Source of the DNA: an uncultured euryarchaeote
Lineage (GTDB): Archaea; Thermoplasmatota; Poseidoniia; Poseidoniales; Thalassarchaeaceae
Assembly: GCA_937901365.1 (NCBI GenBank)
Contig: CALCEF010000017.1
Coordinates: 1-7,806 of the forward strand
Direction: 5' to 3'
Length of the DNA: 7,806 nucleotides
Of this stretch, positions 1 through 5,351 are shown piece after piece; the stretch's first letter is position 1, and every line of letters starts with the position of its first letter. The notes beneath the pieces are model-generated. The model was not told the DNA's origin. It ran no database searches and worked only from the letters and a program-made list of their open reading frames with translations. Position numbers and translations under genes: made by a program.

Positions 1-335
1 TTGAACATGCATTAACCGATGACTTAGAAGCCGCCATAGATCGATTGCTCGGCTACCCTGAAAAGACTCCGGGTGGGGAAATAATACCCAAAATTTCTAG
101 AGTGATCGAACCGATTTCAGAATCCATGTTACTGCCACTCCATGCCCTCCCAGAGGGCCAATCAGGGCGTGTTGAAATGATGGTTCTCGAGGGCACAGAT
201 GTTCGAACGATGAGTACTCTTGGAATCGAGGTGGGCTCTGTTATCGATTCGCTTGAAGACCAATATTCCATCGGCGGCAAGTCTCTCATTATCGCTCCGG
301 AAATCGCCAGCCTGATTTTGGTTAGAACTCTGTGA
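1..335 (+). CDS. DtxR/MntR-family metal-dependent transcriptional repressor, C-terminal part (5' end outside window)
   Basis: The frame is open from the left edge, with codons starting at base 3, and ends at TGA 333-335. This leaves about 110 residues of a longer protein. It opens with Glu-His followed by ALTDDLEAAIDRLLGYPEKTPGG and then IIP. This matches the DtxR-family stretch in which Glu and His are metal ligands (E105/H106 in DtxR), followed by the dimerisation helix and the 'P.G..IP' turn. The last 70 residues or so, from LPLHALPEGQSG to the end, resemble the FeoA/SH3-like C-terminal domain of the family. Proteins of this type bind Fe(II) or Mn(II) and repress metal-uptake genes. The N-terminal winged-helix DNA-binding domain lies outside the window, so the metal and the targets cannot be inferred. 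The TTG at base 45 is internal and not a start. The stop overlaps the next gene's ATG, implying co-translation. Confidence 0.85.
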   Translation, partial: EHALTDDLEAAIDRLLGYPEKTPGGEIIPKISRVIEPISESMLLPLHALPEGQSGRVEMMVLEGTDVRTMSTLGIEVGSVIDSLEDQYSIGGKSLIIAPEIASLILVRTL

Positions 336-2005
336 TGTTTTTCTGGCGTAACGGCCTTATGCGCGCGCGCATACCGCCATCTATGGCAGCGGAGGAGATT
401 TCGACAGAGGACGCGCTCGATTTGCTAGCGCCATCCGAAGAAGCTCTCTCTACAGCGGATGCAATTTCTGCAACCCAAACACCATCTGACGATGGACCAA
501 CGCTCTCTGAGATTGAGGCCGTTGAAGAACGAATGGAGAAACTCAGAAGGCGCGAACGTCATTTGCTTCGCTTGGATCGTTTGTTCTTATCTCGTGGAAT
601 CAATCTTTCCTTGACACTCCCAATTTTTGCACTCGCGTTGCAATTGGTCGGTAGAAGATATGCTGAAGGTTCCCCCTCCTGGTGGATTTCAAGTGTAGAA
701 TCAGGTTTCCCAGATGCAACCCTGAGTGTGGTAGCAGGGCTTCTGGCAACAATCATTCTGCTGGCTTGGATTGCTTCTCTTTTAGTCGTGCGGTCACTGC
801 ATAATACATCTCGTAAGGTGTTCCTTGCAGAAGGGCAATCTTTCATCCTCAGGGGTCGGCCATTTGAAAGTCTACATGGATACGAGGCGATTAACGATGT
901 CACTAGAATGGCGGTTACTCGTGTCTCCGGCGTCCTAACTGTTGTCACATTTTCTGCAATCGCTCAGTTGGCGGCCACACTAGAAGGTGGGTTATCAGAT
1001 GCAGGCGGCGTTCTAGTTGGATTGGCGATTGGAGGTACTTTTGCTGCAATCGGGTTGGATTTACTGAGGGGCGGTTCACACCATAACACAGTCGAAAGGT
1101 GGGGTCTGCTTGAGGCATACGAACCCCCACTACACCCCTCTTGCCCAGATCGGGTATTCACAGAAATTCTCACAACATGGATGGATCCTGTCCTAAGGGC
1201 TCGATTCGACACACACCTCCAATCTCTCAGAGATGGATTACAACCGGGAAAAGACATTCATTCAGCAATCGAGCACCTCTTGCACATGCGATATTTGGAA
1301 GCATTGGGTGAATTGACCAATCGACAAGTTCGCCAATCCATGGAGTACTATTTCCGTATGGACCGTCTTCCAGAATTGTTTGAAAATGAATGGTTCGATG
1401 AAGAAACTTGGACTCACTTATTTTTGCACATAAGGTCGAAATGTGCACCTTTTTTCCGACTACTTTCTCGGCTTCAGCACGATTTATCGGACGATCTTGA
1501 ATCACTCCGTGCAGACGATTTACACTTTGATGTCGACATGCAAAATGTTGTCAGCGGTTCTGGTCATCTTTTCGCGTATCTCCATAACAGTGGTGAGGAG
1601 AGTCGAAAGATTGTAGTGAAGGTGCAAACACCTGATTTTCAACCGCATGAAAGTTCCTTCACACTCACCCTTGAATCTAGTTCAGCCCTGAAAGGAATCG
1701 ATGCACACCTCCCCACTCTCTCAAATACGACAGATGATGTTCACGATGTTCTTGCTAGGATGATGAAGCACGGTGAAATGATTTGGCAAACGCTCCTCCC
1801 ACAGCACGATGGTGAATCTACTGTTACGGTTCGGTTGGAGGATACAGACGGCAACCTGCTAGGAGGTAAGGTGCTCGCCGTTCAGGTTCGCCCTAAACTG
1901 CAAGAACGCATCCGACTTCGTGGAGGAATGGCTGCCGTAGGGGCTGGAATCCTTGCGGCATTATATCGGGTTGTTCCATGGGTTGCGTCATTGGCAGCCC
2001 TGTGA
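335..2005 (+). CDS. Large multi-pass membrane protein of unknown function
   Basis: I do not recognise this 556-residue protein. From the sequence, residues 1-75 are an acidic, Ala/Ser/Thr-rich, probably cytoplasmic region ending in a charged helix (EERMEKLRRRERHLLRLDR). Hydrophobic segments follow at about 90-107, 130-152, 195-216 and 223-245. Next comes a soluble region of about 280 residues: helical and acidic at 290-395 (rich in Trp, Phe, Leu and Glu), then beta-rich at 398-520, where alternating strands suggest an Ig-like fold (inference). A last hydrophobic segment at 530-555 would anchor the C-terminus. No catalytic motif is obvious. The ATG at 335 overlaps the preceding TGA as TGATG, which points to translational coupling with the metal-dependent repressor. 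A GTG at 332 is an alternative start adding one residue. A role in metal or envelope homeostasis is only a guess from the neighbour. Confidence 0.8.
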   Translation: MFFWRNGLMRARIPPSMAAEEISTEDALDLLAPSEEALSTADAISATQTPSDDGPTLSEIEAVEERMEKLRRRERHLLRLDRLFLSRGINLSLTLPIFALALQLVGRRYAEGSPSWWISSVESGFPDATLSVVAGLLATIILLAWIASLLVVRSLHNTSRKVFLAEGQSFILRGRPFESLHGYEAINDVTRMAVTRVSGVLTVVTFSAIAQLAATLEGGLSDAGGVLVGLAIGGTFAAIGLDLLRGGSHHNTVERWGLLEAYEPPLHPSCPDRVFTEILTTWMDPVLRARFDTHLQSLRDGLQPGKDIHSAIEHLLHMRYLEALGELTNRQVRQSMEYYFRMDRLPELFENEWFDEETWTHLFLHIRSKCAPFFRLLSRLQHDLSDDLESLRADDLHFDVDMQNVVSGSGHLFAYLHNSGEESRKIVVKVQTPDFQPHESSFTLTLESSSALKGIDAHLPTLSNTTDDVHDVLARMMKHGEMIWQTLLPQHDGESTVTVRLEDTDGNLLGGKVLAVQVRPKLQERIRLRGGMAAVGAGILAALYRVVPWVASLAAL

Positions 2006-2029
2006 ATGACCCTTTTTCTCCAATCGTTC

Positions 2030-2037
2030 TATTCAAA
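2030..2037 (+). promoter_or_regulatory. Possible TATA box of the coiled-coil gene
   Basis: TATTCAAA is centred about 27 bases upstream of ATG 2061, within an AT-rich patch (TTCTATTCAAAT). The spacing would place transcription initiation at or very near the ATG. The match to the archaeal TTTAWATA consensus is only fair. The G-rich run 2044-2050 could alternatively serve as a ribosome binding site on a transcript starting further upstream, so the two signals are competing readings. Confidence 0.3.
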
Positions 2038-2060
2038 TGGGAAAGGGGGGTCGGCAGTTC

Positions 2061-3080
2061 ATGTCCGAATCAGAGGAGGCAAATGGCAGCGATGCTGACC
2101 TCCGTGATCAACTGAAGTCTATGGAGTCTAAACTTCGTCGACTTCGAGACATCCGACAGCAGCACAATGAGGCCGGAAAACGGAACGCAGATTCTCGTAA
2201 CGCCATCCAGAAAGAATACAACAAACTCCGCGATGAAATCGATTCTAAATTAAAGGAAAATAAAGAAATTCGGAATAAAGCAAAGGCGCATCAAGCAAGG
2301 CGAGACGCGATTCAGCAGCAAATTCGAGAATTGATTGGCCAAGCCAAGGATTCCCGTGGAGAAAAAGGAAAGAAATCCCCTGTGCTTGAATTGAGCGAAC
2401 TCCAATCTCAAATCGACAAGTTAGAGACTATGCTTGAAACCGACGGTTCAATTTCTCTCGACAAGGAAAACAAAGTACTGAAACTCGTCAAAAAGCACAC
2501 CAATCGCAAGAAAGAATTGGAGCCATTGGTCGAAGAAGCCATGCGAATAAAGATCGATCTCGACAACATCGAGGGTAGTATCCAGGAACTCAAAGTGGAG
2601 GCAGATTCTGAGCATACCGCCATGATTGGATTCCACGAAGAAGCCGATAAGTTGTGGGAGACAATAAAGCCACTTTTCGAAGAACGAGATTTCAAGAAAG
2701 CAGAAGGTGATCGGTTACATGAAGCATTCCTTGAATGCCGTAAGCAGGCAGATGAGGTACACACCCAAGTGGTTGCAATGCTAGAACAAGTCAATCAAAT
2801 CCGAGATAAACTCAAGCAAGAAAGACTTGAGGCCCAATCTTGGATCGATGACCACAATGATTCTGTTCGTAAGGCACTGAAGACACCAGATCAGGACGAT
2901 CGGTTGGCAGATTCCTTGACGCAAGCACTTCTAGCGGGCGCTTCAATCAGTTTAGGTGGCAGTGAAACAGGTTCTAATGCAAACGCCCGAAATGATGGTC
3001 GCTCATCTCGAAAAGCCAACATGCGTCGCAGTGGTGCAGCAAGAGGTAACAGAGGCCGTACAAAATCTCGTGAAGAGTGA
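2061..3080 (+). CDS. COG1340-like archaeal coiled-coil protein with basic C-terminal tail
   Basis: This is a protein of about 339 residues, almost entirely charged helix. Residues 10-90 are a long Lys/Arg/Glu/Gln coiled coil. There is a short break near GEKGKKSPVLE, then a second coiled coil to about residue 270. The second part contains the pattern of the archaeal COG1340 family: a segment like LDKENKVLKLVKKHTNRKKE, followed by repeated HxEAD-type units (FHEEADKLWETI, RLHEAFLECRKQADEVH). The last 50 residues or so are low-complexity Gly/Asn/Arg/Ser, strongly basic and probably disordered, which could bind nucleic acid (inference). The family is widespread in archaea and its function is not established. 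I chose ATG 2061 because GGGGGGT lies 10 bases upstream and a TATA-like box is centred about 27 bases upstream. An in-frame ATG at 2037 would add eight residues. Confidence 0.8.
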   Translation: MSESEEANGSDADLRDQLKSMESKLRRLRDIRQQHNEAGKRNADSRNAIQKEYNKLRDEIDSKLKENKEIRNKAKAHQARRDAIQQQIRELIGQAKDSRGEKGKKSPVLELSELQSQIDKLETMLETDGSISLDKENKVLKLVKKHTNRKKELEPLVEEAMRIKIDLDNIEGSIQELKVEADSEHTAMIGFHEEADKLWETIKPLFEERDFKKAEGDRLHEAFLECRKQADEVHTQVVAMLEQVNQIRDKLKQERLEAQSWIDDHNDSVRKALKTPDQDDRLADSLTQALLAGASISLGGSETGSNANARNDGRSSRKANMRRSGAARGNRGRTKSREE

Positions 3081-3111
3081 TTGAACCGCATTGGGGTCCG
3101 GGCGCATCCTC

Positions 3112-3118
3112 AAATATA
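3112..3118 (+). promoter_or_regulatory. TATA box for a leaderless transcript of the small acidic gene
   Basis: AAATATA at 3112-3118 is centred about 24 bases before ATG 3139. Archaeal TATA boxes sit about 25 bases upstream of the transcription start, so the mRNA would begin at or next to the ATG, which is the leaderless arrangement common in archaea. No Shine-Dalgarno sequence precedes the ATG, which agrees. The site also argues for ATG 3139 over the upstream in-frame TTG at 3091, because transcription would start too late to include that codon. Confidence 0.5.
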
Positions 3119-3138
3119 CCGAATATTACCCATTTGAT

Positions 3139-3378
3139 ATGGCGCATTCTTCGGGCCCGTATAGGTCATATGACCGGTCCTGGGAAGAGATTGAGAGAAT
3201 GCTCGAAATTGCCGAAGAACGAGTGGTTGAGTGGCAAGATTGGTTTGAAACATGTCGCGAAGAAGGGGATCGTGAAGGCATGAAAGAAGCTGCACGCAAT
3301 TACAAAGCTCTACAGGGTGTAGTCAAGTGTTTGAAATGGGTACTGGGTGAGGAAGGAATCCCTAACCCGCTTGAGTGA
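3139..3378 (+). CDS. Small acidic helical protein of unknown function
   Basis: This 79-residue protein is not recognised. It has a short polar N-terminus with Ser-Gly-Pro-Tyr and Ser-Tyr-Asp, then two amphipathic helices: residues 13-40 (WEEIERMLEIAEERVVEWQD and onward) and 45-68 (GMKEAARNYKALQGVVKCLK). It ends with a short Gly/Pro/Asn tail. It has two cysteines that do not form a metal motif and no membrane segment. The helical-hairpin look suggests a small protein-protein interaction module (inference). The start is set by the TATA-like box 24 bases upstream. An in-frame TTG at 3091 would give 95 residues. Its TGA (3376-3378) is immediately followed by the stop codon of the convergent pdxS, with no base between them. 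Confidence 0.6.
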   Translation: MAHSSGPYRSYDRSWEEIERMLEIAEERVVEWQDWFETCREEGDREGMKEAARNYKALQGVVKCLKWVLGEEGIPNPLE

Positions 3379-4365
3379 TTACCAACCACGTTGGTCCATT
3401 CTTACATCTAGGGATTCTATTTCCAAACCATCCATCGGTCTGCCAGCCATCATTGCACTGGCCTCAGCAATTTTATCTGCATCCTCAAAGTGATGAGTGG
3501 CCATTACAATCGCTTCCGCAGTCGTCACAGGATTTTCCGACTTGAAAATTCCAGAACCGACGAAAACACCATCCATGCCATGGCGCATTAGTAGTGCAGC
3601 ATCTGCGGGTGTAGCAATTCCCCCTGCGGAGAATGTCACGACAGGTAATCGCCCCATCTCTCGAACCTCGCCGAGAACTTCAAGGACACTAGCATGAAGG
3701 TCATTCAGGGAACCAAAAGGTGTAGTGACAACATTCAGGGTATGTTCCGAAGCAGATTCAAGGCGTCGAAAACCGTTGCTAATCGTTGAAGCAATTGTTT
3801 CAAATTCTTGAGAAGTAGAGCGTTGGATCAGGTCGATTTCGGCCGCTACAAGTCGTGCGTGCTGGACTGCAGCAACGACATTACCTGTCCCTGCCTCACC
3901 CTTGGTACGAATCATCGCTGCTCCCTCGACCACTCGACGAACAGCTTCACCCAGATTCGTGCAGCCACAAACGAATGGAATGGTGAAGTCGTTTTTTGCA
4001 ATATGATAGAATGGATCTGCTGGTGTCAGCACCTCGGACTCATCCACCATGTCTACTCCTAATGATTCGAGCACCCTCGCCTCCTCATCGTGACCGATAC
4101 GCGCTTTAGCCATCACCGGAATACTCGTAGTTTCGATAATGCCATTAATCAAATCAGGGTGACTCATTCTTGCAACGCCACCATCGGCACGAATATCGGC
4201 TGGAACTCGTTCTAACGCCATTACACTGGTGGCGCCAGCGTCTTCGGCGATGTGTGCCTGCTCTGGCGTGACGACGTCCATGATGACGCCTCCCTCTTGC
4301 ATTTTTGCAAAGCCACGCTTAAGCAATTCAGTACCCTTTCGCATGCGGTTAAGGTCAATCGCCAT
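3379..4365 (-). CDS. pdxS: Pyridoxal 5'-phosphate synthase, lyase/synthase subunit PdxS
   Basis: PdxS condenses ribose 5-phosphate, glyceraldehyde 3-phosphate and ammonia into PLP (DXP-independent vitamin B6 route). The ammonia normally comes from the glutaminase PdxT. The 328 residues form a (beta/alpha)8 barrel. Visible landmarks are GGVIMDVV with the conserved Asp30, [21 protein letters not shown] with Lys87 (the Lys81-type Schiff-base residue of B. subtilis), [11 protein letters not shown] with Lys155 (the second, Lys149-type lysine), and the phosphate loop region [16 protein letters not shown]...GVFVGSGIF. Relative to the roughly 294-residue bacterial enzymes there are about 35 extra residues between GTGN and LPVV (about 172-238). 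Methanococcal PdxS is, as I recall, similarly long. All key residues are present, so it should be active. No pdxT lies in the window. It follows the ferredoxin gene after 50 bases, with no clear Shine-Dalgarno site. Confidence 0.97.
   Translation of the reverse strand: MAIDLNRMRKGTELLKRGFAKMQEGGVIMDVVTPEQAHIAEDAGATSVMALERVPADIRADGGVARMSHPDLINGIIETTSIPVMAKARIGHDEEARVLESLGVDMVDESEVLTPADPFYHIAKNDFTIPFVCGCTNLGEAVRRVVEGAAMIRTKGEAGTGNVVAAVQHARLVAAEIDLIQRSTSQEFETIASTISNGFRRLESASEHTLNVVTTPFGSLNDLHASVLEVLGEVREMGRLPVVTFSAGGIATPADAALLMRHGMDGVFVGSGIFKSENPVTTAEAIVMATHHFEDADKIAEASAMMAGRPMDGLEIESLDVRMDQRGW
3381..3395. repeat. Perfect 6-bp hairpin at the convergent stop-codon junction
   Basis: ACCAAC (3381-3386) and GTTGGT (3390-3395) are exact reverse complements separated by CAC. 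On the plus strand the stem begins two bases after the small gene's stop. On the minus strand it covers the last codons and first stop-codon base of pdxS. Neither side is followed by a T-run, so it is not a canonical intrinsic or archaeal poly-T terminator. It could still stabilise 3' ends or pause polymerase in either direction. A six-base dyad can also arise by chance. Confidence 0.45.
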
Positions 4366-4374
4366 ACCAATCAG

Positions 4375-4414
4375 GCGCTGGACCGATATCGCACATTAGA
4401 ACCTTCTTCAGCGC
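4375..4414. repeat. Inverted repeat GCGCTG/CAGCGC spanning the ferredoxin-pdxS spacer
   Basis: GCGCTG at 4375-4380 and CAGCGC at 4409-4414 are perfect complements 28 bases apart. One arm sits just after the ferredoxin stop codon, the other about 10 bases before the pdxS ATG. In the transcript they could close a loop over most of the 50-base spacer, limiting or exposing pdxS translation initiation. The six-base match with a long loop is weak and may be chance. Confidence 0.25.
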
Positions 4415-4415
4415 T

Positions 4416-4757
4416 TTAGTCGTCAGCGAGGATGGGTGAATCGCCCTCAGCAATCTCTGCATCGACACATTCAGTTTCGTTCTTCTCAATCCATGCCTCT
4501 TCTTCCTCAGGCACATCGGTGTCTGCATAAATTGCCTCAACCGGACATTCTGCAATACATGCTCCACAGTCAATACATTCATCTGGATCAATCACAAGAT
4601 ACGTCGGGAGTTCGCGAAAGGCCTCAACAGGACATACTGCAACACAATCTTGGTACTTGTGGTTCACACATGCGGAAGTGACTACGTGGGTCATCAATAC
4701 ATGGGGGCAGCCATCCCAATATGAATCCTTGTAATCAGGTCGACCTAAAATGAACAT
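4416..4757 (-). CDS. Seven-iron-type ferredoxin ([3Fe-4S][4Fe-4S])
   Basis: This is a small soluble electron carrier of 113 residues. The ligand pattern is Cys30-x7-Cys38-x3-Cys42-Pro, then Cys61-x2-Cys64-x2-Cys67-x3-Cys71-Pro, as in FdxA/Azotobacter FdI. In that family the first, second and last cysteines hold a [3Fe-4S] cluster and the others a [4Fe-4S] cluster. The position of FdI Cys11 is His33 here, which disfavours an 8Fe ferredoxin, and the FdI Cys24 position is Ala46. The C-terminal 40 residues are very acidic. The ATG at 4757 lies one base after the preceding stop (TGAAATG), favouring translational coupling. However, family alignment begins at Met22 (ATG 4694, MTHVVTSAC), so the first 21 residues may be an extension or untranslated. 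The redox partner is unknown. Confidence 0.9.
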   Translation of the reverse strand: MFILGRPDYKDSYWDGCPHVLMTHVVTSACVNHKYQDCVAVCPVEAFRELPTYLVIDPDECIDCGACIAECPVEAIYADTDVPEEEEAWIEKNETECVDAEIAEGDSPILADD

Positions 4758-4758
4758 T

Positions 4759-5229
4759 TCACAAATCCAAATCGATCGGTAAACCTTCAGAATCAGCTTT
4801 TGCTGCGGCAGCAGCCAACATCAGTCTTGCATTTTCAATCGGGTCTTGCCCAGGGTATACCTCTAATTTGACTCGGCCTTTTACCTGCTCTCCTGAGCCA
4901 TCGGATAATTCTATAGAACCAGACACTAATCTGGATAAATCCAATCTAATATGGAGTGTGTTACCATCATCTATTCTGCTTTCAAGATCTGGTGAATTTG
5001 ATAATTCGTTCAGCAATTCGGAACCCAAATGGGGGATGCTTTGCTTCGCCCCTTTTTTCTGTCGAATATGAGCACTTAACAACGTCATCCTTGCTCCATG
5101 ATATGATTTCACTTTCTCTCTTGAAATCTCAGCCTCGCCACCTGAAAGCCAATTTAGGGCGGCCTCGATAACCTCAGTAGAACCCACTCCGCTGGAGGTT
5201 GCATTCCATGTTACGTTGTGAACGGCCAC
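4759..5229 (-). CDS. COG1325-family archaeal RNA-binding protein, predicted exosome-associated
   Basis: The 156-residue protein matches the archaeal COG1325 (RNA_binding) pattern. An N-terminal strand-helix unit (HNVTWNATSSG...EVIEAALNWL) is followed by a central YHGARMTLLSAHI segment that resembles the family's HGNPI-type motif. The C-terminal half has the typical DDGNTLHIRLDLSRLVSG, then VKGRVKLEVYP and a final helix. Members are often encoded in the archaeal exosome/RNase P gene neighbourhood and are predicted to bind RNA in processing or decay. The biochemical role is not firmly established. The start is GTG 5227-5229: upstream in-frame sequence reaches a stop at 5284-5286 without ATG, GTG or TTG, and the family homology begins at about residue 3. 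It is divergent from rps3ae and leads a tight operon with the ferredoxin. The C-terminal Ala-rich helix has five consecutive alanines. Confidence 0.8.
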   Translation of the reverse strand: MAVHNVTWNATSSGVGSTEVIEAALNWLSGGEAEISREKVKSYHGARMTLLSAHIRQKKGAKQSIPHLGSELLNELSNSPDLESRIDDGNTLHIRLDLSRLVSGSIELSDGSGEQVKGRVKLEVYPGQDPIENARLMLAAAAAKADSEGLPIDLDL

Positions 5230-5256
5230 AGTTGTTGCGTACGGTGTCCAGCCTAT

Positions 5257-5271
5257 GACCCCTACGGGGTC
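5257..5271. repeat. Perfect 6-bp inverted repeat in the divergent spacer
   Basis: GACCCC (5257-5262) and GGGGTC (5266-5271) are exact complements around TAC. It lies 28-42 bases upstream of the COG1325 GTG and upstream of the proposed rps3ae TATA box. It could be a dyad operator or a hairpin in the minus-strand leader. No known regulator site is recognised. Confidence 0.45.
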
Positions 5272-5282
5272 GAAGCATGGCG

Positions 5283-5290
5283 TTCAAATA
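5283..5290 (+). promoter_or_regulatory. Candidate TATA box for rps3ae
   Basis: TTCAAATA differs at one position from the archaeal TTTAAATA form and is the only AT-rich octamer in an otherwise GC-rich spacer. A transcription start about 25 bases downstream (near 5312) would give a leader of about 40 bases that includes the hairpin 5316-5331 and the Shine-Dalgarno site. The minus-strand gene could use an element nearby, but none is convincing. Confidence 0.4.
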
Positions 5291-5315
5291 CTCGGGGCAG
5301 GTCGGCGGCTCGCTA

Positions 5316-5331
5316 GTGGGGTAGCCCCCGC
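5316..5331 (+). promoter_or_regulatory. Leader hairpin and Shine-Dalgarno region of rps3ae
   Basis: GTGGGG (5316-5321) pairs with CCCCGC (5326-5331) around a TAGC loop: five Watson-Crick pairs and one G-U. Eight bases further on is AGGAG (5339-5343), a good ribosome binding site with eight bases to ATG 5352, which supports that start. A GC-rich hairpin just before the binding site of a ribosomal protein mRNA is a plausible control element. Autoregulation is inference only. An alternative pairing uses CGGGG (5293-5297) with CCCCG (5326-5330). Confidence 0.4.
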
Positions 5332-5351
5332 GACAATCAGGAGATGAAAAC

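Noticed and set aside
3077..3283. 68-codon plus-strand frame starting at the coiled-coil gene's stop (ATGATTGAACC)
   Set aside because: It overlaps the small acidic gene in another frame and lacks that gene's regular amphipathic helices; the TATA spacing favours ATG 3139.
4355..4591. 78-codon minus-strand frame overlapping the ferredoxin end and the pdxS start
   Set aside because: It is out of frame with the clear ferredoxin cysteine pattern and has no domain; the overlap is a shadow.
5282..5290. GTTCAAATA resembling a tRNA T-loop in the divergent spacer
   Set aside because: The flanking bases do not form a T-stem and no acceptor, D or anticodon arms can be built on either strand; the patch is better read as a TATA-like box.
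5291..5335. Possible H/ACA guide RNA: CGGGG/CCCCG stem followed by ACA
   Set aside because: The stem is short, the internal pocket is not convincing, and the region overlaps the rps3ae leader; there is not enough to call an RNA gene.
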